Shown here: piece after piece, positions 1 through 7,118 of the stretch | Numbering within the stretch: position 1 is the stretch's first letter | How the letters are laid out: every line of letters starts with the position of its first letter | Origin: an uncultured Acidimicrobiaceae bacterium | GTDB lineage: Bacteria > Actinomycetota > Acidimicrobiia > Acidimicrobiales > Bog-793 | Assembly: GCA_903907185.1 (NCBI GenBank) | Contig: CAIVND010000047.1 | Span: forward strand, 1-11,258 | DNA length: 11,258 bases | Direction of reading: 5' to 3' | Notes under the pieces: model-generated | Seen by the model: the letters and a program-made list of their open reading frames with translations, nothing else | Told to the model about the DNA's origin: nothing | The model's database searches: none | Made by a program: the position numbers and the translations under genes

Positions 1-30
1 CCGGGTTCTCATGATCCATCGATGAACTGA
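1..30 (+). CDS. Possible C-terminal tail of an upstream gene (partial)
   Basis: Frame 1 is open from the window edge to a TGA at 28-30 and would encode a short hydrophilic tail ending PSMN. The stop lies 11 nt before the tatC ATG, which suits an upstream member of the same operon. In Mycobacterium a tatA gene precedes tatC, so this could be the end of a TatA/TatB-type protein. Nine codons are too few to identify a family, and the frame may simply be open by chance. Confidence 0.25.
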   Translation, partial: PGSHDPSMN

Positions 31-41
31 GCGGTAGAGAT

Positions 42-785
42 ATGGAAGCCGACGATGGCCCTTTGAGTTCTGCGGGTTCGATGTCTCTGTTTGAACATCT
101 TGCAGAGCTGCGAAAACGCCTCATCATCTGCGCGCTCGCGTTCTGCGGGACTGCGACGCTTGCTTGGTTTCTCTATCCGAGGGTGCTCCGACTCTTTGAA
201 CATCCGTACTGTCTCTCGGTTCCGAAGGGACATGCTTGCACGTTGGTAGTCATGGGACCCTTGGATGCCTTTGGTATCCGACTTGATGTCACCGGATATG
301 GCGGATTGATCTTTGCCTCCCCATTTTTCCTCTTTCATCTCTGGAGGTTCATAACCCCGGGCTTACGAGCGCACGAAAGAAAATTCGCCGTGGCATTTAC
401 GCTGAGTTCGATCATCCTCTTCTTTGCCGGGGCGTTCGTCGCTTGGTTAACCTTTCCGCACGCGCTGACATTTCTCCACAGTGTTGGGGGACCGGGGATC
501 GTCGATCTATTCACTCCGTCAAAATATCTGACCCTCATCATGGCGCTCATGGCGCTGTTCGGAATCTCCTTCGAGTTCCCGGTCGTGCTCATTGGTCTTG
601 AGCTAGCGCACGTCATCACGCCGAAGCAGCTCAGTCACTGGCGAAGAGTAGCGATCGTCATCATTGTGACCTTCTCTGCAGTGGCGACGCCAAGCTCTGA
701 CCCTTTTTCGATGCTCGCACTTGCAATCCCGATGTTGATCTTCTACGAAGGCTCGATTCTCATCGGTCGTCTCGTTCTCCGATGA
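42..785 (+). CDS. tatC: TatC, Sec-independent protein translocase channel subunit
   Basis: TatC is the multi-spanning membrane subunit of the twin-arginine translocase; it binds the RR signal peptide of folded exported proteins and recruits TatA. The 247-residue length is normal. The N-terminal cytoplasmic signature HLAELRKRL (residues 19-27) carries the conserved Glu (E22). The first cytoplasmic loop has FITPGLRAHERKF (103-115) with the conserved Glu (E112), and FEFPVV (177-182) and ATPSSDP (215-221) are also typical. About six hydrophobic segments can be seen. Two cysteines (C57, C66) lie in the first extracytoplasmic loop and could form a disulfide. ATG 42 follows a weak purine stretch (ggtagag); ATG 81, just before SLFEHL, is an alternative start. 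The stop overlaps the start of the helicase gene (ATGA, 782-785), so the two are probably translationally coupled. The tatC-helY order is as in Mycobacterium. Confidence 0.96.
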   Translation: MEADDGPLSSAGSMSLFEHLAELRKRLIICALAFCGTATLAWFLYPRVLRLFEHPYCLSVPKGHACTLVVMGPLDAFGIRLDVTGYGGLIFASPFFLFHLWRFITPGLRAHERKFAVAFTLSSIILFFAGAFVAWLTFPHALTFLHSVGGPGIVDLFTPSKYLTLIMALMALFGISFEFPVVLIGLELAHVITPKQLSHWRRVAIVIIVTFSAVATPSSDPFSMLALAIPMLIFYEGSILIGRLVLR

Positions 786-2953
786 CAATCGCCCCCTCAC
801 CTCTTGCATGCGCGCTCCAAGAGTTGGAATCAGATCCCAAGGGACTGCGGAAATTCTTTCTAGACGACAGAGACTTCCCGCTTGACAGCTTCCAGCGAGA
901 GGCGTTCGACTCTCTTGACGAGGGCTACTCCATTTTGGTTGCTGCTCCCACTGGGTCAGGAAAGACGTTGATTGCGGAGTATGCAGTTGCTCGAGCGATT
1001 GCGAGTTCAGGACGGGCCATCTACACCACCCCTCTTAAAGCACTCTCGAACCAAAAATATCTGGATCTCGTTCGCAGTTACGGCGCGGACGAGGTTGGAC
1101 TGCTCACCGGAGACAACTCAATCAACCCGGAGGCACCGATCGTTGTCATGACGACCGAGGTGCTCCGCAACATGATTTACGCAGGGCCAGAACGTTTGAG
1201 CAACTTAAGGTGTGTCATTCTTGACGAGGTTCACTTCCTTGAAGATCGCTACCGCGGATCTGTTTGGGAGGAGATCATCATCACCGCCCCAGAGGCAGTG
1301 ACTCTGGTGTGCCTCTCAGCGACGGTGTCTAATGCTGAAGAGCTTGCGCGATGGATCAGTACAGTCCGAGGTTCGGTACGGACGGTAATCGAAGAGAAAC
1401 GTCCAATCGAACTCAACCATCTCTTTGTTGTTGGTGATCGTAGCGAGCACGAGTTGTGCGTACTTCCCACGTTTGTGGGTGGTAGGCCAAATCAAGAGGC
1501 AGTGGCACTTGATCGAGAACTAGAACGATCAATTGAGGGACGCTACAAACAACGACATCAACGAAACCAAGGAAAGCCCAAATCCCGTTCTCGTGCCTAT
1601 CGACCAAAAAGATTTGAGATCATTGAGCGCTTCGCCCAGGACAATTTATTGCCAGCTATCTATTTCATCTTTGCAAGAGCCGGCTGCGAAGATGCGGTAC
1701 GTCAATGCCTTGATGCAGGGCTTCGTTTTACCTCACCACAAGAACGTGTGGAGATCCGTTCGATCGCTGATTCGTACGTAGAGCACCTGAGTGATGATGA
1801 TCTAAAGATCTTGCAGTATGACCGATTTCGCCATGCCCTCGAGGCTGGCATCGCGCCGCATCACGCTGGTCTCGTGCCTCCCTTTCGCGAGGCGGTCGAA
1901 GCCCTCTTTCTGCGATCGCTTGTGAAGGTGGTATTTGCGACTGAGACCCTCGCACTGGGCATCAATATGCCTGCCAGATCGGTAATTATTGAGAGTCTTT
2001 CAAAGTTCACCGGTAGCGGACACGAGGACCTTTCGCCGGGTAACTACACACAACTCACGGGACGAGCCGGACGTCGAGGCATCGACGATGTGGGATATGC
2101 AGCAGCGGTCTATTCTCCTTTTCATCGGTTCAATGAGGTTGCTCAGTTAGCAGGCGCGCGGTCGCGGCCGCTCCGTTCCGCCTTTCGTCCGACGTACAAC
2201 ATGGTTGCGAACCTCATTCGCAGCTATGACCTCGATGATGCTTACCGACTCGTTCGATCATCGTTTGCCCAGTTTTTGAGCGAAGAGCCACTCACGAGGC
2301 AGCTCGACGCTGTTCTCACGCTGTTCTCAGAGCGAGGGCTAAAGAGCGGCTGGAAACTGACTCAAGACGGCGAGCGTCTGGTCGCCATCTACCACGACTG
2401 TGATCTTCTCATTGCAGAGGCGATGCGAGCCGGTCTATTCGACGGCCTTGAGGTCGCGGAACTGACCGCTCTTGTTTCGTCGTTTACCTATGAGTCCCGT
2501 CGAGATCCGGGAGCACAGGTAATGCCAAATGAGAAGTTGTCTGAGCGTTTTGCAGCTCTTGAGGACTTAGGAGCACAGCTCCGATCTGATGAACAGCGCC
2601 TACGTCTTCCAAGGACGAGAGAACTCGATACAGGCTTTGCAGCGGCAGCCGCCGCGTGGGTATCCGGTGGCGATCTCTCGAGCATCTTGTTGCCGGGTAG
2701 ACGGGCGCAGGGGAGCGGTGCTGTGGAACCGTTGATGACTGGCGGCGACTTTGTACGGAATGTCAAACAGCTGGTCGATCTTCTCCGCCAGATTGCTCTC
2801 TCTCCGGGCGAATCAGCGTTCCGATCGGTCGCGAGCCAAGCTGCCGAACTGCTAGTTCGGGGAATAGTTGCGGCTTCGAACAGCGTGGGCCCGTCGGAAA
2901 TGGACGGAGATGAAGATGATCCCCCAACCAAGCCAGCCGAACCCCTATCGTAA
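782..2953 (+). CDS. helY: HelY-like DEVH-box superfamily 2 RNA helicase (Ski2/Mtr4 type)
   Basis: This is a 723-residue ATP-dependent helicase of the Ski2/Mtr4/HelY group, cytoplasmic, presumably acting on structured RNA in processing or decay. The helicase motifs appear in order: Walker A APTGSGKT (55-62), motif Ia TTPLKALSNQK (82-92), DEVH (148-151), SAT (179-181), the HHAGL/RecA2 region (360-364), FATETLALGINMPAR (385-399) and motif VI QLTGRAGRRG (424-433). The C-terminal part (about 540-700) resembles the DSHCT helical domain of this family. A basic low-complexity linker (about 249-277, rich in K, R and Q) sits between the RecA domains. The protein is shorter than mycobacterial HelY (about 900 residues), so the arch or insert region appears reduced. 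The tail (705-723) is acidic and Pro-rich. ATG 782 overlaps the tatC stop by 4 bp. The helicase family is certain; the substrate is inferred. Confidence 0.93.
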   Translation: MTIAPSPLACALQELESDPKGLRKFFLDDRDFPLDSFQREAFDSLDEGYSILVAAPTGSGKTLIAEYAVARAIASSGRAIYTTPLKALSNQKYLDLVRSYGADEVGLLTGDNSINPEAPIVVMTTEVLRNMIYAGPERLSNLRCVILDEVHFLEDRYRGSVWEEIIITAPEAVTLVCLSATVSNAEELARWISTVRGSVRTVIEEKRPIELNHLFVVGDRSEHELCVLPTFVGGRPNQEAVALDRELERSIEGRYKQRHQRNQGKPKSRSRAYRPKRFEIIERFAQDNLLPAIYFIFARAGCEDAVRQCLDAGLRFTSPQERVEIRSIADSYVEHLSDDDLKILQYDRFRHALEAGIAPHHAGLVPPFREAVEALFLRSLVKVVFATETLALGINMPARSVIIESLSKFTGSGHEDLSPGNYTQLTGRAGRRGIDDVGYAAAVYSPFHRFNEVAQLAGARSRPLRSAFRPTYNMVANLIRSYDLDDAYRLVRSSFAQFLSEEPLTRQLDAVLTLFSERGLKSGWKLTQDGERLVAIYHDCDLLIAEAMRAGLFDGLEVAELTALVSSFTYESRRDPGAQVMPNEKLSERFAALEDLGAQLRSDEQRLRLPRTRELDTGFAAAAAAWVSGGDLSSILLPGRRAQGSGAVEPLMTGGDFVRNVKQLVDLLRQIALSPGESAFRSVASQAAELLVRGIVAASNSVGPSEMDGDEDDPPTKPAEPLS

Positions 2954-2960
2954 ATCGAGC

Positions 2961-4574
2961 ATGACCTACGCAGTAGAAACCTTTACCACCGAAGAGCAAG
3001 AGATCCTCCGTCACTACGTCACGAACTTGGAGGGTCCTGTCTTCGCGCTCGTTAATCTGCCCGAGGTCGTAAAGGGAGCACTTTTCGCTCGATATTCGCG
3101 TTCCTCCAAGAGCTTGCGACGCCTTTTTCTTGACGAGTTTGTGGACGATCTCGATATATCTGGCGACAAAACGGTTGATGCAACAATGGGGCTCCGACGA
3201 GCCGAAGAGTTGTACGAGCGTGTGTTTGGCGAGTATGGCGATGACTCAGTCGCACAGCTCGGAGGGGTGCATCTTGCCTGTGAACAGGCCTCAAACGTTC
3301 TGACGAAGGTACTCGAGCGCGGTCGATTGATGTCCTATCTCGAACAATCGACAAGGTATATCCCATACGACACCCGCCTTTGGACTGGCCACTTTCGCTA
3401 TTTTCGCGACCCCGACGTACTCGAATCTCCCCTTGGCGCCCGCTACATCGGCGAGATGGATCGCATGTTTGATACCTATGGGGAACTCATGCCCTTAATG
3501 GTTGACTTTCTAACCAAGATGTTCCCGAGAGAGGGGAGTGTCTCTGATTTCGCTTACAAACAATCAATTCGAGCTCGTGCGCTCGATTCGCTCCGGGGCC
3601 TTCTTCCTGCTGGGGCACTTTCCAACGTCGGCATCTATGGTTCAGGTCAATCCTATGAGATGCTCCTTCTTCGGATGCGGGCTCATCCTCTACCAGAGGT
3701 ACGTAGTTACGCGGATCTCATGTTGATCGAACTCCGAAAGGTCATACCTTCTTTCCTGACTCGAGTCGATCGACCCGACCGAGGACTTGAGTGGAGTGAT
3801 TACTTTGCGGACCGCCAGGAAAAGATGCCGCAGCTCGTTGGTGAACTGTTTGACGATCTTTTAATGCAGCCACAGGCGCAAACTCCCAGTGTCTCTCTCA
3901 TTGATTTTGATCCAAACGGGGAGGACAAGATTGTGGCTGCAATCTGTTACTCCTACCTTGGTTTGAGCGAACATTCGATTGAACAGCGGGTCGCAACGAT
4001 GAGTGTCACTGAGAAAGAAAAGCTGCTGACTGCATACGTTGGCGATCGGCGAAACAGACGCCATCGACCGGGACGCGCATTTGAACGCACGGACTATCGG
4101 TTTGACATCGTCTCTGATTATGGATCATTCCGCGACCTGCAAAGACATCGGATGATGACGATTGACTGGCAGCCGTTGACGACAGATCTGGGATATGAGG
4201 TGCCACAGATGGTTATCGACGCGGGTCTGAGCGGTCGGTTCCGTGAATCGCTCGATCGGAGTAGAGACCTTTATGAGGCACTGGCAGAGCGCTTACCTGA
4301 GCAGGCCCGATATGCCGTGGCCTTGGCATTCAATATCCGTTACATCATCCAGCTCTCAGCTCGGGAGGCGATGCACGTTACCGAGCTCCGGAGCGGACCT
4401 CAGGGTCATCCGAACTACCGGATAATCGCCCAACAGATGCACCAGCAGATCGCGTCGGTAGCCGGTCATCGTGGTGTTGCAGCAGCCATGCGGTTCGTGG
4501 ACTATAGCGATAGCGATCTGGGACGGCTTGCAGCGGAGAGCCGGCTCGAGGAGCGCCGGCAGAGCGGTTCCTGA
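2961..4574 (+). CDS. Tandem ThyX-like protein (FAD-dependent thymidylate synthase family, two domains)
   Basis: The 537 residues divide into two ThyX-like halves; ordinary ThyX has about 220-250. ThyX makes dTMP from dUMP using methylene-tetrahydrofolate, FAD and NADPH, with active sites between subunits. Half 1 (about 15-270) has a region at 120-133 reading RGRLMSYLEQSTRY, which aligns with the ThyX signature RHRxxSx(N/S)(E/Q)xSxRY except that the His is Gly. It is followed by a ThyX-like ARALDSLRGLLP (205-216) and a C-terminal helix. Half 2 (about 370-510) has QRHR (394-397), but the rest of its signature is replaced (MMTIDWQPLTT). It then has NIRYII (458-463) and LSAREAMHVTELR (465-477), like the ThyX C-terminal region. 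Whether it makes dTMP is unproven. ATG 2961 lies 7 nt after the helY stop and matches the remembered family N-terminus; in-frame ATGs at 2910 and 2916, with GGAG before them, would add 15-17 residues. It is probably co-transcribed with tatC-helY. Confidence 0.85.
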   Translation: MTYAVETFTTEEQEILRHYVTNLEGPVFALVNLPEVVKGALFARYSRSSKSLRRLFLDEFVDDLDISGDKTVDATMGLRRAEELYERVFGEYGDDSVAQLGGVHLACEQASNVLTKVLERGRLMSYLEQSTRYIPYDTRLWTGHFRYFRDPDVLESPLGARYIGEMDRMFDTYGELMPLMVDFLTKMFPREGSVSDFAYKQSIRARALDSLRGLLPAGALSNVGIYGSGQSYEMLLLRMRAHPLPEVRSYADLMLIELRKVIPSFLTRVDRPDRGLEWSDYFADRQEKMPQLVGELFDDLLMQPQAQTPSVSLIDFDPNGEDKIVAAICYSYLGLSEHSIEQRVATMSVTEKEKLLTAYVGDRRNRRHRPGRAFERTDYRFDIVSDYGSFRDLQRHRMMTIDWQPLTTDLGYEVPQMVIDAGLSGRFRESLDRSRDLYEALAERLPEQARYAVALAFNIRYIIQLSAREAMHVTELRSGPQGHPNYRIIAQQMHQQIASVAGHRGVAAAMRFVDYSDSDLGRLAAESRLEERRQSGS

Positions 4575-4774
4575 AGAATGAACTGATCCCAAAATGGGAT
4601 TGAGCTTGAGTTTCTGCGACTTAGATCTGATCATTTTTCACTTTTCATGAGATAAGAGCATGGTCGGCGCACTTGTGGCCTATAGTGGCGCCGCTTGCCT
4701 CATTATGGCGACCGATTCCAGGGCGAGACTTGCACCCAGATAAGCCCAAGCAACATATGTAACGAGGATTTTGA
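4575..4774 (+). other. 200-nt intergenic region between the thyX-like and DUF4193 genes
   Basis: This gap presumably ends the tatC-helY-thyX unit and holds the promoter of the next genes. It contains one small hairpin (4586-4600). A TATAGT hexamer at 4681-4686 fits the actinobacterial -10 pattern TANNNT but has no convincing -35 element at normal spacing. A Shine-Dalgarno-like CGAGGA (4763-4768) lies 6 nt before ATG 4775. I see no RNA gene or riboswitch fold. Confidence 0.5.
4586..4600 (+). terminator. Small hairpin after the thyX-like gene, possible weak terminator
   Basis: ATCCCA and TGGGAT form a perfect 6-bp stem around an AAA loop, 12 nt after the stop of the thyX-like gene. The position suits a terminator, but the downstream sequence (tgagcttgagtttct) has no real U tract, so intrinsic termination would be weak. 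It could equally be a 3'-end stabilising hairpin. Confidence 0.3.
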
Positions 4775-5260
4775 ATGGCAAAAAAAACAACAGTAAAACC
4801 ACCGGTGGAGGATACTGACGAGGATGTTCTCGAAAGTGATCTTGATGAGGACGTAGTTGACGCGCTTGAAGAGGACCTTGAGGAGGACCTCGAGGGTGTG
4901 CTCGACGATGACGATGGTGTCCTTGACCTAGACGATGATGATGATGGCGATGACATTGTTATTCCGGTGGGCACGATCGCAAATGTCATCGAAGAGGATG
5001 GCGACGATGACGATGATGATCTTGATGATGACGAGGTCGAAGCCGGGCTCGATGACATCCTAAAAGAGCGTCTTGTCGTTGTTGAAGAACAGCTCGATGA
5101 TGATGATCAAGATGAAGTGGCCGACCAAGATGACCGTGGCGATGGAGCCAGGGTTCTTCCAAAGCAACCTGGTGAGTTTGTCTGTCAGTCATGCTTTCTG
5201 TTGAAGAAGAACACTCAACTTGCTGATAAAAAATTGAGACTCTGTCGAGACTGTGTATAG
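4775..5260 (+). CDS. DUF4193-type acidic protein with C-terminal zinc ribbon
   Basis: This 161-residue protein starts with a short basic stretch (MAKKTTVK), followed by an extremely acidic region: by count, 58 of residues 11-120 are Asp or Glu. The less acidic islands are IVIPVGTIANV (61-71) and DILKERLVVVEEQ (94-106). The C-terminal part (126-161) has RVLPKQPGEFVCQSCFLLKK, then LCRDCV, giving the four cysteines (C137, C140, C157, C160) of a CxxC...CxxC zinc ribbon. This end matches what I know of the actinobacterial DUF4193 family, whose members are usually about 100 residues and have no established function. The extra length is all acidic low complexity. The protein is probably cytoplasmic, with no signal peptide or membrane segment. 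ATG 4775 has CGAGGA 6 nt upstream. The GNAT-like gene starts 5 nt after the stop. Confidence 0.85.
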   Translation: MAKKTTVKPPVEDTDEDVLESDLDEDVVDALEEDLEEDLEGVLDDDDGVLDLDDDDDGDDIVIPVGTIANVIEEDGDDDDDDLDDDEVEAGLDDILKERLVVVEEQLDDDDQDEVADQDDRGDGARVLPKQPGEFVCQSCFLLKKNTQLADKKLRLCRDCV

Positions 5261-5265
5261 GGCGT

Positions 5266-5754
5266 TTGGCCGCTAGCCCCGCTCTTTTCGTTCGAGTCAC
5301 AACGACTGACGACGATCCGATCGTCGAGGAGCTGTTCACGCACCTGACGAAGCCGCTTGAACTTCATCGTGGCGGGGAGTCCTATCTTGCTTTTTCGACC
5401 CTTCGGAAAGCGATCTATGAGAGATCGTCAGATAATTCCGACGTTATCTTGCTTTGTTTCAGCGGTGCCGAAGCTATCGCTCTCGCTTCGTGTCGTCTCG
5501 ATGAGGCGTTTGGAACTCGATACTGTTCGTTGGAGATGCTGTTACCTGATCCTCCAGAGGTTCTAGCGGGTGTTGTTGAGATCCTTGTGCATGCAGCTGA
5601 GAATTTCGCGCGATCACACGGGGCTACTGCGGTAGACATTGCTAGTTTGCCAGGGGATCAAAAGACTAAATCAGCACTTGAAGAGCGAGGCTTCAAGGCG
5701 AGACTGCTGGTGATGCACCGATCGATCGAGGGACCTTCTTCCTCAGTCCGTTAG
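5266..5754 (+). CDS. Probable GNAT-fold acetyltransferase-like protein
   Basis: This is a 162-residue protein. Its C-terminal half has a GNAT-like layout: a strand (YCSLEMLLPDP, 86-96), a long helix (VLAGVVEILVHAAENFARSHG, 99-119), a strand (AVDIASLP) and then KSALEERGFKARLLVMHRSI (135-154), the familiar 'helix, GF, final strand' ending. The canonical acetyl-CoA loop (Q/RxxGxG/A) is not evident, so it may be a degenerate or non-catalytic GNAT member; the substrate is unknown. The frame is open upstream to a TAA at 5227. TTG 5266 is the best available start, with GGG just upstream, because no in-frame ATG or GTG exists between that stop and position 5266. It lies 5 nt after the DUF4193 stop, so translational coupling is likely. 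Its TAG (5752-5754) overlaps the stop of the opposing gene. Confidence 0.65.
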   Translation: MAASPALFVRVTTTDDDPIVEELFTHLTKPLELHRGGESYLAFSTLRKAIYERSSDNSDVILLCFSGAEAIALASCRLDEAFGTRYCSLEMLLPDPPEVLAGVVEILVHAAENFARSHGATAVDIASLPGDQKTKSALEERGFKARLLVMHRSIEGPSSSVR

Positions 5755-7118
5755 GAGATCGATTCGTCGACGACAGCACTCTCTGGCACAGCACTCTCTG
5801 GCACAGCACTCTCTGGCACAGCACTCTCTGTAGAAGCACTCTCTGGCACGCTGGTTGTTGATCGGTGGACGATCATTGGTCGCGGTGGTGGTGGAATCGC
5901 CAATCCAAGGAGCTTCGCTAAGGCGGGAACCCGGCCGGCGGCAGCGCTCGCAGCTTGGCGAACAACGTTGGTCGGGTCAGCAGGGATACCCGATGGTTTG
6001 ATCGACCGACGAATGGGCGAATTCGCGGCTGCCTCGAGAAGGGTGATCCAACGGTCAGGTTGCGTTATTTCGCTCAACGATTCCCCGGCTGCGGTTGCAA
6101 GGACCTCCACCAGTGCCGCAGGGAACCTAGTACTTGGTTCAGGAGGTTTCGCAGACAGACGTAAGGCCTGCAGAACACGACCCTCTGAGAGAGCATGGGA
6201 CATCTCTTGCTCCCATTTGGTACGGAGCTTGTTCAAACGATCATCAAGCGCTGTTCGCAGCTTGCTGAGAAGTACCTTGGCCTCTTCACTACGCGCAGCA
6301 GCGCCGGTAACCGTTGAGCGAAGATCGCGGAGGCTGACTGTTTCAAGGCGCTCGACGACAGCTTCAGCACGATCGAGCCAAGTTGCCTCACGGACCGAGG
6401 GTAGAAGCTGTTCGGCTAATGCGAGGATTGCCTCACCACTCACGACAGGGCGGCCCGCTTCTTTGTCTTTGGTCTGCTGATCTGCGAGAGCCCGACGAAA
6501 GGTTGCGAGTCCTCCGCTGCCGAGTTGTTCGGCAATTGGACGTTGTTCGACTGGAAGAGACTCTAGGAGAGCATCCCGATGAATGCTCTTTGGAGTCAGT
6601 GGAGCTGGACGAGGACGAGTTGGCTTCCGGACCGATCGTTCGTTTGCGCCTGTACTCATTGACGAGGTGCGTTCGGACTGCGGCCGCTCTGTTCGTGGAG
6701 GGCGGCTACTCGGCGATGAAGGGCGACCGGTCGGAGATGAAGGTCGGGATTCCGGGCGGCGGGTTGGACGGTCCCCACCCCCACGTGAGTCTCCGCCAGG
6801 ACCACGACGTTCCCGGCCACGCTTTTCTTGCTTTGGGATGAGTGTTGTGATCACTCCCTCAAACTTTTCAGGTCGTACCGCGACGAGTTCAATCCGATCG
6901 GGCTCTTTGTGCGGTGATTTGGGAGGAAGAACAGAACTGATTTCCATGCCATCTAGCCCTATTTCGACCTCAACCCGGAGAACCTCGCCTACCTTTGCAC
7001 CCGATGGGAGCAAGGATTCTTCTATAACTCCACGGGGCTGCTTTGCACCGGCGGCACGCCAGGTCCAAGTGCCATCGCCCCGGGTAGAGGTAAGTTCAAT
7101 TTCAATTCGTCTCGACAT
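5751..7118 (-). CDS. Protein of unknown function with disordered linker and VPESA repeat tail
   Basis: I recognise the type but not a function; similar long helical proteins occur in Acidimicrobiia and are, as I recall, annotated as hypothetical. Four parts can be seen in the 455 residues. Residues 1-95 are a beta-rich domain (IEIELTS, GTWTWRAAG, GEVLRVEVEI, MEISSVLPP) that could be a small barrel. Residues 96-175 are a basic Arg/Gly/Pro/Ser-rich linker, probably disordered and able to bind nucleic acid. Residues 178-408 are an alpha-helical domain with heptad-like stretches (SLPVEQRPIAEQL; ALAEQLLPSVREATWLDRA; EGRVLQALRLSAKPPEP; DRWITLLEAAANSPIRRS). Residues 409-455 are a Pro-rich, VPESA-repeat tail. 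There is no signal peptide or membrane segment. ATG 7118 has GGAG only 2 nt upstream, a short spacing. The gene is alone on this strand. A role in RNA or ribosome biology is a guess from the barrel plus basic linker. Confidence 0.85.
   Translation of the reverse strand: MSRRIEIELTSTRGDGTWTWRAAGAKQPRGVIEESLLPSGAKVGEVLRVEVEIGLDGMEISSVLPPKSPHKEPDRIELVAVRPEKFEGVITTLIPKQEKRGRERRGPGGDSRGGGDRPTRRPESRPSSPTGRPSSPSSRPPRTERPQSERTSSMSTGANERSVRKPTRPRPAPLTPKSIHRDALLESLPVEQRPIAEQLGSGGLATFRRALADQQTKDKEAGRPVVSGEAILALAEQLLPSVREATWLDRAEAVVERLETVSLRDLRSTVTGAAARSEEAKVLLSKLRTALDDRLNKLRTKWEQEMSHALSEGRVLQALRLSAKPPEPSTRFPAALVEVLATAAGESLSEITQPDRWITLLEAAANSPIRRSIKPSGIPADPTNVVRQAASAAAGRVPALAKLLGLAIPPPPRPMIVHRSTTSVPESASTESAVPESAVPESAVPESAVVDESIS
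5776..5850 (+). repeat. Five tandem 15-bp units encoding VPESA repeats
   Basis: The unit GCACTCTCTGGCACA occurs head to tail five times: three identical copies (5776-5820), one with its last five bases changed to TAGAA (5821-5835), and one differing only at the last base (5836-5850). Read on the minus strand within the coding frame, each copy gives V/T-P/E-ESA, producing the tail of the 455-residue protein. The period is a multiple of three, so copy-number change keeps the frame. The near identity suggests recent expansion. Confidence 0.95.

Noticed and set aside
2844..2860. Perfect 7-bp inverted repeat with a 3-nt loop (CCGAACT/AGTTCGG) inside helY
   Set aside because: It lies well inside coding sequence (AELLVRG) with no U tract or regulatory context; chance is adequate at this length.
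2488..2931. 147-codon minus-strand open frame inside helY
   Set aside because: Low-complexity Ser/Arg-rich shadow of the helicase C-terminus, with no ribosome binding site or family resemblance.
4660..4743. 27-codon small ORF (ATG 4660 to TAA 4741) in the intergenic region, with a hydrophobic core
   Set aside because: Only a weak purine stretch precedes the ATG and a possible -10 hexamer lies inside it; nothing distinguishes it from chance.
4730..4761. TTGCAC plus CATATG as a promoter for the DUF4193 gene
   Set aside because: At the correct spacing the -10 candidate matches the consensus poorly and leaves almost no room before the ribosome binding site.
4645..5058. Minus-strand Ser-rich open frame opposite the DUF4193 gene
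   Set aside because: It is the mirror of GAT/GAC-rich Asp codons; the poly-Ser product has no domain, and the plus strand holds a clear gene with a ribosome binding site.
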